Shown: positions 26,880 through 35,417 of the stretch, piece by piece
Numbering within the stretch: the first letter of the stretch is position 1
Layout: every line of letters starts with the position of its first letter
DNA from: Nocardioides nematodiphilus
GTDB lineage: Bacteria > Actinomycetota > Actinomycetes > Propionibacteriales > Nocardioidaceae
Assembly: GCF_020216525.1 (NCBI RefSeq)
Contig: NZ_JAIWOY010000010.1
Coordinates: forward strand, 62,001 to 126,000
DNA: 64,000 nt
Direction of reading: 5' to 3'
Made by a program: the position numbers and the translations under genes
The notes under the pieces: model-generated
The model's database searches: none
Seen by the model: only the letters and a program-made list of their open reading frames with translations
Told to the model about the DNA's origin: nothing

Positions 26880-27983
26880 ATGACCGAGGTACACCACGGG
26901 CTTGAGGGCGTCGTCGCGTTCGAGACGCAGATCGCCGAGCCCGACAAGGAGGGCTCCGCGCTCCGCTATCGCGGCGTCGACATCGAGGAGCTCGCCGGCC
27001 GGGTGCCGTTCGAGAAGGTCTGGGGCCTGCTGGTCGACGGCACCTTCGCGCCGGGGCTGCAGCCCGCCGAGGCGTACTCCCTGCCCGTCCACACCGGTGA
27101 CGTCCGCGTCGACCTGCAGTCCGCGATCGCCCAACTGGCGCCCGCGTTCGGGATCACCTACACCTACGACTCGACGCCGGAGAAGGTCCGCGAGGACCTC
27201 GGCCGCGTCGCCGTCATGGTTCTCGCCTGGGCCGGCCAGTCCGCTCGCGGTATCGGCCACCCGGTCGTCCCGCAGCGCGAGGTCGACAAGGGCCAGACCC
27301 TGGCCGAGCGCTTCCTCATCCGCTGGCGCGGCGAGGCTGATCCGCGTCACGCCAAGGCGATCGACGCCTACTGGTCCAGCGCCGCCGAGCACGGCATGAA
27401 CGCCTCCACCTTCACCGCCCGCACCATCACCTCCACCGGTGCGGACGTCGCGGCCGCCATGTCGGGCGCCATCGGCGCCATGTCCGGCCCGCTGCACGGC
27501 GGCGCCCCCTCCCGCGTGCTCGGCATGATCGAGGACGTCGAGCGGATCGGCGACGCCCGCAAGTACATCAAGGGGCTGCTCGACTCCGGTGAGCGCCTGA
27601 TGGGCTTCGGCCACCGCGTCTACCGCGCCGAGGACCCGCGGGCCCGGGTGCTGCGCCGCACGGCCAAGGAGCTCGGCGCCGAACGCTACGCCGTCGCCGA
27701 GGCCCTCGAGCAGGCCGCCCTGGCCGAGCTGCGCGAGCGTCGCCCGGACCGCGTGCTCGAGACCAACGTGGAGTTCTGGGCGGCCATCGTCCTGGACTTC
27801 GCCGACATCCCGGCGCACATGTTCACCTCGATGTTCACCTGCGCCCGCACGGGTGGCTGGTCGGCGCACATCCTGGAGCAGCGCACCACCGGTCGTCTGA
27901 TCCGCCCGTCGGCCGTCTACACCGGCCCCGCCACCCGCCCGGCCTCGGCCATCGAGGGCTGGGACGGCGCCTGGGCTCAGTAA
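26880..27983 (+). CDS. citA: Citrate synthase (type II short form, CitA-like)
   Basis: A 367-residue enzyme that condenses acetyl-CoA and oxaloacetate, or possibly propionyl-CoA as in 2-methylcitrate synthases. The conserved catalytic segments are present: GPLHGGAPSRV (His), MGFGHRVYRAEDPRA (His) and NVEFWAAIVLDFADIPAHMFTSMFTCARTGGWSAHILEQ (Asp). Length and sequence match the second citrate synthase of mycobacteria, which also lies near serC and a LuxR regulator. AAGGACTGAGG precedes the ATG. A large inverted repeat begins 8 bases after the stop. Confidence 0.93.
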   Translation: MTEVHHGLEGVVAFETQIAEPDKEGSALRYRGVDIEELAGRVPFEKVWGLLVDGTFAPGLQPAEAYSLPVHTGDVRVDLQSAIAQLAPAFGITYTYDSTPEKVREDLGRVAVMVLAWAGQSARGIGHPVVPQREVDKGQTLAERFLIRWRGEADPRHAKAIDAYWSSAAEHGMNASTFTARTITSTGADVAAAMSGAIGAMSGPLHGGAPSRVLGMIEDVERIGDARKYIKGLLDSGERLMGFGHRVYRAEDPRARVLRRTAKELGAERYAVAEALEQAALAELRERRPDRVLETNVEFWAAIVLDFADIPAHMFTSMFTCARTGGWSAHILEQRTTGRLIRPSAVYTGPATRPASAIEGWDGAWAQ

Positions 27984-27990
27984 CCCGCCT

Positions 27991-28079
27991 CGCCACAGGG
28001 TCACGGTGACCTCTTGCGGCGAGAGTGACCCTTCCTAGAGGTCACTCTCGGCGCAAGAGGTCACGGTGACCCTGTGGCG
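27991..28079. repeat. Near-perfect 40-bp inverted repeat between convergent genes
   Basis: The arms 27991-28030 and 28040-28079 pair over 40 positions with only two mismatches around a 9-base loop (CTTCCTAGA). Each arm contains GGTCACGGTGACC, itself nearly self-complementary, plus CTCTTG and GAGAGTGACC elements. It fills the gap between citA and the convergent GNAT gene (stop codon from 28089). It would stop transcription from both sides, but is far longer than a normal terminator and looks like a repetitive extragenic palindrome or miniature element. Confidence 0.75.
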
Positions 28080-28088
28080 TCTCCGGGG

Positions 28089-28580
28089 TCAGAGCCGCTT
28101 GGCGAAGCAGCGGCAGAGCGGGTGCTCGGCGTAATGCCCGAACGGCTCCACCAGCTCGTAGCCCGCGGCCCGGTAGAGCCCGACGGCAGCGACCTGTGGC
28201 GCGCCCGTCGAGAGCACGAGCGCCTCGTGGCCCGCGGCCCGTGCCGTCTCCTCCAGGTGGGCCAGCACCACGCGCGACAGGCCCTGGCCCCGCAGCTCGT
28301 CGACGACGTACATCCGCTTGATCTCCGCCAGGCGGGAAGTGCCGAGCCGGGTCAGGTCGTCGCGTCGGCGCCAGCCTCCGGCGGCCACCGGCCGGCCGTC
28401 GAGATACCCGACGACGAAGTGTCCGATCGGCGCGACGAAGTCCTCGGCGTGGGTCTCGTCGGCGTCGCCGCCGTCCTCGCCGCCGTAGAGCGCGACGTAG
28501 AACGCCAGCGCGCCCGCGACGAGCATCCGGGCGTCGGGATGGTCCAGCCGTACGTCACGCAGCTCCAGCACGGGCTTCAC
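28089..28580 (-). CDS. GNAT family N-acetyltransferase
   Basis: A 163-residue cytosolic acetyltransferase starting with GTG at 28580. The acetyl-CoA site is well kept: EIKRMYVVDELRGQGLSRVVLAHLEETARAAGHEALVLSTG, then AAVGLYRAAGYELVEPFGHYAEHPLCRCFAKRL. The substrate is unknown. An insert rich in Gly/Asp/Glu (GGEDGGDADETHAED) lies near residue 35. It ends facing citA, separated by the large inverted repeat. Confidence 0.87.
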   Translation of the reverse strand: MKPVLELRDVRLDHPDARMLVAGALAFYVALYGGEDGGDADETHAEDFVAPIGHFVVGYLDGRPVAAGGWRRRDDLTRLGTSRLAEIKRMYVVDELRGQGLSRVVLAHLEETARAAGHEALVLSTGAPQVAAVGLYRAAGYELVEPFGHYAEHPLCRCFAKRL

Positions 28581-28603
28581 GCTAGAGGCGGCCGCAACCC
28601 GTT

Positions 28604-29044
28604 TCAGGCCAGCGCGGTCCCGCAGGCGTCGCAGAAGCGGGCGCCGGCATCGTTGCGCACACCGCACGTCGAGCAGTACGGCCCGCTCGCCGCGGACCCG
28701 GGCTGCTCCTTGCCGATGCCCAGGATGCCGGCACCGTCGGTGAGGTAGGACGCGGTGTCCTTGAGGACCGGCGCGGCCTCGCCCGCGACGTAGCGCGACG
28801 CGGCGCCGAGGAAGCCGGCCTGGAGCATCCACCCGCCGACGGCGAGCAACGGTAGCCCCGCGAAGACCATCCAGAAGTTCCCCGGCCCGGAGTCCTCGCT
28901 GAAGGGCTCGGCGTTGAACGAGTGGAAGAAGGAGACCATCCCGCCGATCACGAGACCCAGGGCGATCAGGCTGACGATGGTCCCCCCGACCCGCAGGAAC
29001 GTGCGGACGCCGGACTGCTGCCGAAGACCGGGGCTGGTGACCAT
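28604..29044 (-). CDS. Membrane protein with C-terminal zinc ribbon
   Basis: A 146-residue protein. Two membrane helices (about 20-42 and 57-78) are followed by a cytoplasmic tail ending in a zinc-ribbon, CSTCGVRNDAGARFCDACG (CxxC-11 residues-CxxC). No specific family is recognised; zinc-ribbon membrane proteins of this layout are common in actinobacteria. It is divergent from serC (79 bases between starts) and lies 23 bases upstream of the GNAT gene on the same strand, so the two may be cotranscribed. Confidence 0.75.
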   Translation of the reverse strand: MVTSPGLRQQSGVRTFLRVGGTIVSLIALGLVIGGMVSFFHSFNAEPFSEDSGPGNFWMVFAGLPLLAVGGWMLQAGFLGAASRYVAGEAAPVLKDTASYLTDGAGILGIGKEQPGSAASGPYCSTCGVRNDAGARFCDACGTALA

Positions 29045-29123
29045 GGATGGCTCCTATTTCTGTGACGGCGCGTGCGACTGGGACAATTCCCACGACGAAC
29101 CAGCCGAAACAGAAGGTTGCCCG

Positions 29124-30248
29124 ATGACTGCCGCTGATCTCCGGATTCCCGCCGACCTTCTGCCCGCCGACGGCCGCTTCGGCTCGGGCCCGTCCAAGGT
29201 CCCGGACGGCCGTCTCGAGGGGCTGGCCGCGACCGGCCGCTCGCTCATCGGCACCTCGCACCGCCAGCCTCCGGTGAAGCAGCTGGTCGGGCGGGTCCGC
29301 GCGGGCCTCTCCGAGCTCTTCGCCCTGCCCGAGGGGTACGAGGTCGTGCTCGGCAACGGCGGCTCGATCGCGTTCTTCTCGCTCGCCACGTACGCGCTGA
29401 TCCGCGAGCGCAGCCAGCAGGTGGTGTACGGCGAGTTCGCGAAGAAGTTCGCCTCGGAGGCCCAGGCCGCGCCGTGGCTGGGCGACCCGACGATCGTCTC
29501 CGCCCCGCACGGCACCCTCGCGGTCCCGGTCGCCGAGGAGAGCGTGGACGTCTATGCCTGGACCCACAACGAGACGTCGACCGGCGTGATGTCGCCGGTG
29601 CTGCGTCCCGATGGCGCGACCGCGGACCAGCTCACCCTCGTCGACGCGACCTCCGCGGCCGGCGGCCTGCCGCTGGACGTACGACAGAGCGACGTCTACT
29701 ACTTCGCTCCGCAGAAGTCGTTCGCCTCCGACGGCGGGCTGTGGGTCGCGCTGATGTCGCCGGCCGCGATCGCGCGCGCCGAGGAGATCGCGGCCTCGGG
29801 CCGCCACATCCCAGCGTTCTTCGGTCTCGCCGACGCGATCAAGCAGTCGCGGCAGGACCAGACGGTCAACACCCCGGCGGTCGCCACGCTGTGGCTGATG
29901 GCCGAGCAGATCGACTGGATGAACGGCGCCGGCGGCCTGGACGGCATGGTCGTGCGCACCACCGCCAGCTCCACGGCCCTCTACGACTGGGCCGAGGCCT
30001 CCTCGTACGCCTCGCCCTTCGTCGCCGAGCCGGCGCACCGCTCGCTCGTCGTGGGCACCATCGAGCTCGACCCGGCCATCGACCGGGGCGTCGTGATGGA
30101 CGTGCTGCGCGCCAACGGCATCGTCGACGTCGACGCGTACCGCGGCGTCGGCACCAACCAGCTGCGCATCGCGATGTACCCCTCGGTGGACGCCGCCGAC
30201 GTCACCGCGCTGACCCAGTGCATCGACCACGTGGTGGCCCACCTCTAG
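29124..30248 (+). CDS. serC: Phosphoserine aminotransferase, actinobacterial type
   Basis: A 374-residue PLP enzyme that converts 3-phosphohydroxypyruvate plus glutamate to phosphoserine in serine synthesis. It matches the mycobacterial-type SerC: N-terminal ADLRIPADLLPADGRFGSGPSKVP, GTSHRQPPVKQLVGRVR, WTHNETSTGVMSPV, VDATSAAGGLPLD, and the PLP lysine in YYFAPQKSFASDGGLW. The ATG at 29124 is used; longer in-frame extensions lack family similarity. An inverted repeat lies 28 bases after the stop. Confidence 0.94.
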   Translation: MTAADLRIPADLLPADGRFGSGPSKVPDGRLEGLAATGRSLIGTSHRQPPVKQLVGRVRAGLSELFALPEGYEVVLGNGGSIAFFSLATYALIRERSQQVVYGEFAKKFASEAQAAPWLGDPTIVSAPHGTLAVPVAEESVDVYAWTHNETSTGVMSPVLRPDGATADQLTLVDATSAAGGLPLDVRQSDVYYFAPQKSFASDGGLWVALMSPAAIARAEEIAASGRHIPAFFGLADAIKQSRQDQTVNTPAVATLWLMAEQIDWMNGAGGLDGMVVRTTASSTALYDWAEASSYASPFVAEPAHRSLVVGTIELDPAIDRGVVMDVLRANGIVDVDAYRGVGTNQLRIAMYPSVDAADVTALTQCIDHVVAHL

Positions 30249-30275
30249 GACATCGTCCGACGCGACGCGCGTCGA

Positions 30276-30324
30276 TCTGAGGTAGCGGATCGGGAGGACT
30301 CCCGATGTGGCCGCCTACCTCAGA
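30276..30324 (+). repeat. Long two-tier hairpin between serC and the small gene
   Basis: The outer stem pairs TCTGAGGTAGCGG (30276-30288) with CCGCCTACCTCAGA (30311-30324, one extra C). The inner stem pairs ATCGGGAG (30289-30296) with CTCCCGAT (30299-30306), leaving a GTGG bulge (30307-30310). No T-run follows. It could terminate serC transcription or act in the leader of the 52-residue gene that starts 17 bases later. Confidence 0.65.
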
Positions 30325-30340
30325 CGCCGAGGCTCGTCGC

Positions 30341-30499
30341 ATGAGCCTTTACGACCCCACCTCCGTCCACGCCGAGCACGCCTACCGCTCGGAGCAGATC
30401 CGCAAGCAGATCGTCGACGCGCACCACGCCCGCGAGCTGCGCAAGCAGCGTCGCCGGCACCGCCAGTCGCTGGCGATCATCCGCTGGTATCTCGGATGA
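30341..30499 (+). CDS. Small basic protein upstream of the LuxR regulator
   Basis: A 52-residue protein of unknown function: an N-terminal MSLYDPTSVHAEHAYRSEQI, a strongly basic helix (ARELRKQRRRHRQSL) and a hydrophobic end (AIIRWYLG). The stop overlaps an ATG of the large LuxR regulator gene by 4 bases, which supports translation. The pattern resembles small actinobacterial proteins often left unannotated. It could be a nucleic-acid binder or a leader cistron for translational coupling. Confidence 0.55.
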   Translation: MSLYDPTSVHAEHAYRSEQIRKQIVDAHHARELRKQRRRHRQSLAIIRWYLG

Positions 30500-33432
30500 C
30501 CGCAGCCCCGTCAGCGGGGATCATGTCTGATGTGGTGCACGCCAGCCGGACCCTGATCGGACGCGACGAGGAGCTCGACGAGCTCGAGCAGCGGCTCACC
30601 GCGGCGACCGCGCGCAGCCACGTGCTGCTCGCCGGCGACGCCGGCGTCGGCAAGACCCGGATCCTCCAGGAGCTGTGCGCCCGGACCCGGTCCGCCGGCG
30701 CTCAGGCGTACGTCGGCCACTGTCTGGACCTCGGCGAGTCGGCGCTGCCCTACCTGCCCTTCTCCGAGCTGCTCGACCGGGTCGCCGGCGACGTGCCGGA
30801 GATGGTCGAGGAGGTCGGTCGCGACTACCCCGACCTGGGTCGCCTGCAGCCCGTGCGGCGACTCCTCGGCGCCCGGGGCGACGCGGGCGGCGACGTCGAC
30901 CGGATGCAGCTGTTCGCCGGCGTCCAGGCCCTGCTCGAGGCACTCGCCGCCCGCGCACCGCTGCTCGTCGTCATCGAGGACGTGCACTGGGCCGACCAGT
31001 CCACGCGTGAGCTGTTGACGTTCCTGCTCACCCGGCCGCTGACCGGCCCGGTCTCCATCGTCGCCAGCTACCGCACCGACGACCTCCACCGCCGTCACCC
31101 GCTGCGCCGCCAGGTCGCCGAGTGGTCGCGGCTGACCGGGGTCGCCCGGATCGCGCTCGCCCCACTCGGCGAGGCGGAGGTCCGCTCGCTGGTCAGCGCC
31201 CTCGACCCGCAGGCGAGCGAGCCCGAGAAGGCCGCCATCGTGGCCCGGGCGGAGGGGAACGCGTTCTTCGTCGAGGAGCTCGTCGGCGCCGCCAACGGAC
31301 CCGACCGGTGGGTGCCGGACGAGCTCGCCGACGTGCTGCTGGTCCGGCTGGACCGGCTCGGCGTGCACGCCCGTGACTTGGTCCGTACCGCCGCGGTCGC
31401 CGGCCGTACGGTCTCGCACACCCTGCTGGCCGCCGTCACCGATCTGAGCGGCGACACCCTCGACAACGCCCTGCGCGAGGCGATCGAGGCCCACGTCCTC
31501 GTCGCCGGCGAGGGGGCGTACTCGTTCCGCCACGCGCTGCTCGGCGAGGCCGTCTACGACGACCTCCTGCCCGGCGAGCGCGCCCGGCTGCACGCCCGGT
31601 ACACCGCTGCCCTGTGCTCGGGCACCGCGCCGGGGACGTCCGCCGACCTGGCCCGGCACGCCCGGCTCGCCGGCGACCTCGACACCGCCCTGGCCGCGAG
31701 CATCCGCGCCGGGCGCGACGCGGCGGCGATGGCGGGGGCCGAGGAGGCCGCGACCCAGCTCGAGTACGCCCTCCAGCTGCTCACCGATCCGGCGCGGCGG
31801 CTGCCGGAGGGCGAGTCGCTGGCGCGCGTCGCGGAGGCCGCGACCGAGGCCCTGCTCGCCGGTGGTCACACCAGTCGCGCCGCCCGGCTCGCCGCCGACC
31901 AGCTGGCGCACTGCCCCGAGGACGCCAGCGAGGACCGGGCCCGGCTGCTCACCGTCCTGGCGATCAGCCTCGCGCTGATCGACGACACCACCCACGACCG
32001 CGACGCGGTCGGGGCCTCCCGGGAGGCGGTCGCGCTGAGCGTCGATGCCCCGGCCGGTCTCCGGGCCCGGATCCTGGCCAACCACGCCCAGGTGCTGCAC
32101 ATGGTGCGCCACCCCGACGCCGAGCAGGTGGGCGTCGAGGCGCTGGCCTACGCCGAGGCGCACAACCTGCCCCGCATCGCCTCGGCGGTGGCCTCGACCC
32201 TGAACTCCGGCGGCCGGTCCCGGACCTCGCCGGAAGCCTTCCGCGAGCAGACGCGGATCGCGATCGAGCGGGCGGCCGACGCGGGCAACGTCTCCGCCGA
32301 GCTGCAGGCCCGATTCATCCTGGGGCGCTCGTACGAGGACGAGGCCGACTGGCCCGCGGCCGAGGCGGCGTTCCGCTCGGCGGTCACGCTCGCCGATCGG
32401 TCCGGGCTGCCGTGGGCGCCCTACGCCTTCGAGTCCCGCTTCCAGCTCGCCTGGGTGCTCGCGACCGACGGGCGCTGGGACGAGGCGCTGACCGTGCTGG
32501 CGATCGCCGCTCCGGGTGCCCCGACGACGCCGTACGCGGCACTCGACGCCCTGCGCCTCTCGATCCTCCAGGGACGCGGCGAGCAGGTCCCGACCCGGGT
32601 CCATCGGGGCCAGTGGGCCGTCGACGGCCTGGTCACCGTCTACAGCGCCGGGGTCGAGATGCGCGCCGCGGCGAGCGGGCCCGCGGTGATGGCGGCGTAC
32701 GGCGACGCGCACGACACGCTCGCCCGGATCTGGGGCGAGCGGTACGGCGCCGGGACCCGCTTCGTCGCGACCGCTCTCGGTCGCATCGCCGACCTGGTCG
32801 CGGGCGCCGAGGTCGACGCGGACGGGCTCGCGCGGGTCCCCGACGCGATGGCGTTGCTGGCCGCGAACGCGCGCCTCGCGGCGCCGCAGTACGAGGATGC
32901 CGGCTGGGGACCCGAGGGCCGTGCCTGGATCGCCCGCGCCGGTGCCGAGCAGCTGCGCCTGTCGTGGCTGCTCGAGGGCGACGAGCCGTCGCCGGAGCTG
33001 GTGACGGCGTGGCAGGAGACCGAGGCCGCCTTCGAGGAGTTCGGCCACGTGCACGAGCTGGCGATGGTCCGTACGGTCCTGGCCGGGCTCCTGCGCGCGA
33101 CCGGCGACCGGGACGGCGCCCGCCGGGTGGCGAACCTGGCGCGGGAGGCGGCGCTGAGGCTCGGCGCGCGGCCGCTCCTGGAGCGTCTGGGCCCCGACCG
33201 CACGGCCGCCGCGCCGGGCGGCGCTCCCGCCGATGGGGTGGCGCTCACCGCACGGGAGGCGGAGATCCTCGCGCTGGTGTCCGACGGGATGAGCAACGGC
33301 GAGGTGGCCAAGCGGCTGTTCATCAGCACCAAGACCGTGTCGGTCCACGTCTCGAACATCCTGGCCAAGCTGGGTGCCGCGAGCCGCACCGAGGCGGCCG
33401 CGATCGCCCGGCGACGGGGCCTGCTCGCCTGA
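30496..33432 (+). CDS. LuxR family regulator with AAA-type ATPase domain (LAL type)
   Basis: A 978-residue STAND-type signal-transduction ATPase. Walker A is at residues 47-54 (GDAGVGKT), Walker B is LLVVIEDVHWAD, and a helical repeat region (about 400-880) resembles TPR-like sensor repeats. The C-terminal LuxR helix-turn-helix is LTAREAEILALVSDGMSNGEVAKRLFISTKTVSVHVSNILAKL. An ATG at 30523 with a GGGGA just upstream is an alternative start (969 residues). Targets and ligand are unknown; a similar regulator lies near citA/serC in mycobacteria. Confidence 0.9.
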   Translation: MTAAPSAGIMSDVVHASRTLIGRDEELDELEQRLTAATARSHVLLAGDAGVGKTRILQELCARTRSAGAQAYVGHCLDLGESALPYLPFSELLDRVAGDVPEMVEEVGRDYPDLGRLQPVRRLLGARGDAGGDVDRMQLFAGVQALLEALAARAPLLVVIEDVHWADQSTRELLTFLLTRPLTGPVSIVASYRTDDLHRRHPLRRQVAEWSRLTGVARIALAPLGEAEVRSLVSALDPQASEPEKAAIVARAEGNAFFVEELVGAANGPDRWVPDELADVLLVRLDRLGVHARDLVRTAAVAGRTVSHTLLAAVTDLSGDTLDNALREAIEAHVLVAGEGAYSFRHALLGEAVYDDLLPGERARLHARYTAALCSGTAPGTSADLARHARLAGDLDTALAASIRAGRDAAAMAGAEEAATQLEYALQLLTDPARRLPEGESLARVAEAATEALLAGGHTSRAARLAADQLAHCPEDASEDRARLLTVLAISLALIDDTTHDRDAVGASREAVALSVDAPAGLRARILANHAQVLHMVRHPDAEQVGVEALAYAEAHNLPRIASAVASTLNSGGRSRTSPEAFREQTRIAIERAADAGNVSAELQARFILGRSYEDEADWPAAEAAFRSAVTLADRSGLPWAPYAFESRFQLAWVLATDGRWDEALTVLAIAAPGAPTTPYAALDALRLSILQGRGEQVPTRVHRGQWAVDGLVTVYSAGVEMRAAASGPAVMAAYGDAHDTLARIWGERYGAGTRFVATALGRIADLVAGAEVDADGLARVPDAMALLAANARLAAPQYEDAGWGPEGRAWIARAGAEQLRLSWLLEGDEPSPELVTAWQETEAAFEEFGHVHELAMVRTVLAGLLRATGDRDGARRVANLAREAALRLGARPLLERLGPDRTAAAPGGAPADGVALTAREAEILALVSDGMSNGEVAKRLFISTKTVSVHVSNILAKLGAASRTEAAAIARRRGLLA

Positions 33433-33439
33433 GGCCCTG

Positions 33440-34447
33440 CTAGGCGTCGTCCTCGTTGGCGATCAGCCGCAGCGTCGCGCGCTCCAGCGCGACCTGCCGC
33501 TCGTCGGGGTTCGCATAGGTGCGCGACGTGGCGCGCGCGATGGTGCGGCCCTCCTCGTACGCGCTGACCACCCGCGGGTCGACGTACGAGCTGCGCGCCA
33601 GGGCCGGGGTGTTGCCCAGGAACTCCGAGACCTCACGCATCGCGGCCGCGACCACCCGCTTGCGGGCCGCCGCTGACGCCGCCTCGGGTGCCTCCGCGAG
33701 CGCGGCCGCCGCCAGCACGGTGGCGTGCCACGTGCGGAAGTCCTTCGCCGTCGCGTCGACCCCGGTGACCTCACGGACATACTCGTTGACCAGCTGCGGC
33801 AGCATCGCCTTCCACACCCGTCCGTCGCGGTACGCCAGCAGCTGCTCACCGCCGCGCCGGCGGCGCATCACCTGCAGCGCCTCGTCGACCATCGCGTCGT
33901 CGATCTCGATGCGGTGATCGACCCCGGACTTCCCGGTGAAGACGAAGACGAGCCGGTCCTGCACGCGTCGCACGTGCTGGCGCTGCAGCGTGGTCAGTCC
34001 GAAGGACCCGTGCGCGTCCAGGTAGACGTCGTTGCCGATCCGGAAGTAGCCGAGATCCATCAGGCGCACCGCGACCGCGCAGGCGCGCTCGCGCGGCATC
34101 CCGTCACGGCGCAGGTCGGTGAGGATCCGCTGCCGGGCCGTGCCGAGCGCGCGACCGAAGTCGAGGACCCGGTCGAACTTCTCCGCGTCGCGCCGGGTGC
34201 GCCAGTCCGGGTGGTAGAGGTACTGCCGGCGACCGGCCGCGTCGGTGCCCACCGCCTGCAGATGCCCGTTCGCGTACGGGGTGATCCAGACGTCCGTCCA
34301 CGCCGGCGGGATGGCCAGCGCCCGGATCCGCGCGACCTCCTCGGGTCCCAGCGGTGAACCGTCCTGGTCGCGGTAGGCGAAGCCCCTTCCGGCCCGCCTG
34401 CGCGTCCAGCCGGGCTGCTCGGGAGATGTACGCCTCAGCCGGACCAT
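33440..34447 (-). CDS. DNA topoisomerase IB (poxvirus/bacterial type)
   Basis: A 335-residue single-subunit type IB topoisomerase that relaxes supercoils through a 3'-phosphotyrosine. The N-terminal domain (AIPPAWTDVWITPYANGHLQAVGTDAAGRRQYLYHPDW) and the catalytic domain (YFRIGNDVY, FTGKSGVDHRIEI, KDFRTWHATV with the catalytic His) lead to the active-site Tyr288 in ARSSYVDPRV. It is the last gene of a leftward polycistron, 16 bases after the preceding stop, and convergent with the LuxR gene 7 bases away without an evident terminator. Confidence 0.93.
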   Translation of the reverse strand: MVRLRRTSPEQPGWTRRRAGRGFAYRDQDGSPLGPEEVARIRALAIPPAWTDVWITPYANGHLQAVGTDAAGRRQYLYHPDWRTRRDAEKFDRVLDFGRALGTARQRILTDLRRDGMPRERACAVAVRLMDLGYFRIGNDVYLDAHGSFGLTTLQRQHVRRVQDRLVFVFTGKSGVDHRIEIDDAMVDEALQVMRRRRGGEQLLAYRDGRVWKAMLPQLVNEYVREVTGVDATAKDFRTWHATVLAAAALAEAPEAASAAARKRVVAAAMREVSEFLGNTPALARSSYVDPRVVSAYEEGRTIARATSRTYANPDERQVALERATLRLIANEDDA

Positions 34448-34463
34448 GCGGCGCAGTACCCGC

Positions 34464-35417
34464 TCAGGGGCGCCGCAATGACCGCAGGAATCCGCCGAGG
34501 GCGACCGCGGCCGCTCCGCCGCCGAGGACCCACGGCCACCACGCTCCGCCGGACTCCCCCGTCGTGCCGGTGACCGTGCTGTCGCCCTGCGGCTGATCGC
34601 TTCCCGGACCCGCGGGCCGATGCGCAGCCGACGGGAGCGCGCCGGCCGGGAGCCGCATCGAGACCACCTCGGAGTGCACGCCCTCGCTGGAGAGCCAGAC
34701 GGTGCCCTCGGCGGCGACGCCGACGCCCTCGCCCTGGTCCTGGCGCGGCAGCGGGAAGGAGGCGATCTTGTCCATCGACGGCCAGCGGTACGTGGTGGCG
34801 GTGAAGTAGCCGCGCACGATCACCGCGTCCCCGCCGGGCAGGAAGGCGCCGTCGGTGGCCATCGGCAGCACCGCGGCGATCGGGAGCAGCGGGTTGTCCT
34901 GGCCGGCGACGAGCCGCTGCGGGGCCGCGTAGAGCGTGCCCCCGAGCCAGCCCTTCGTGGCGACGTAGAGCCGTCCGGTGGCGGGGTCGCACAACAGGGT
35001 CTCGGCGTCGTGGGCGCCGTCGGGATAGGACAGGGAGTAGATCGTCGGGTGCACGGTCCGCTCGCCGCGCCCCACGGGGACCCTCGCGACCTGGACATGC
35101 TCGCGCGAGGCGGTGTTGTCACCGATGTCGCCGACCCACACGTCCCTCCCGGAGGGCGCGGGGGCGAGCGCCTCGACGTCGCGCGGGCTCTGCGACCAGT
35201 GGGTCACCCCGACCGTACGACCGGCGTCGTCGACGACGAAGACCCGGCCGGTGTCACCCGAATCGTTGGTGGTCGCCCAGAGCCGATCCGTACCGTGCGC
35301 CCCGCCCACCACGACGAGTGCGGAGGCCTCGTCGATCGCCGGGTCCTGGAGGGTGAACCCGCCTGCAGGAGCCGATGCGGCGAGGACCAGCGCGGCCAGC
35401 CCTCGCATCGCAAGCAT
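34464..35417 (-). CDS. Secreted, membrane-anchored propeller-like protein
   Basis: A 317-residue protein with an N-terminal signal peptide (LAALVLAASAPAGG, cleavage near residue 20) and a C-terminal membrane helix (WWPWVLGGGAAAVALGGFL) ending in RSLRRP, so the bulk faces outside. The middle has repeated beta-strand motifs with WATTNDSGD, VWVGDIGDN and LYVATKG, suggesting a beta-propeller of the SdiA-regulated/NHL-like kind. The linker before the anchor is Pro/Gly/Ser/Thr-rich. No sortase motif. The start overlaps the methyltransferase stop (ATGA). Function unknown. Confidence 0.72.
   Translation of the reverse strand: MLAMRGLAALVLAASAPAGGFTLQDPAIDEASALVVVGGAHGTDRLWATTNDSGDTGRVFVVDDAGRTVGVTHWSQSPRDVEALAPAPSGRDVWVGDIGDNTASREHVQVARVPVGRGERTVHPTIYSLSYPDGAHDAETLLCDPATGRLYVATKGWLGGTLYAAPQRLVAGQDNPLLPIAAVLPMATDGAFLPGGDAVIVRGYFTATTYRWPSMDKIASFPLPRQDQGEGVGVAAEGTVWLSSEGVHSEVVSMRLPAGALPSAAHRPAGPGSDQPQGDSTVTGTTGESGGAWWPWVLGGGAAAVALGGFLRSLRRP

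Noticed and set aside
28089-30242. A very long minus-strand open frame (over 700 codons) covering serC
   Set aside because: Only its last 163 codons encode a recognisable GNAT domain; the rest is the antisense of serC and lies on the opposite strand of a real gene, with Arg/Gly/Asp-rich, non-protein-like composition.
30511-33348. 945-codon minus-strand frame opposite the LuxR regulator
   Set aside because: Antisense shadow; the plus strand carries Walker motifs and a LuxR helix-turn-helix, the minus strand nothing recognisable.
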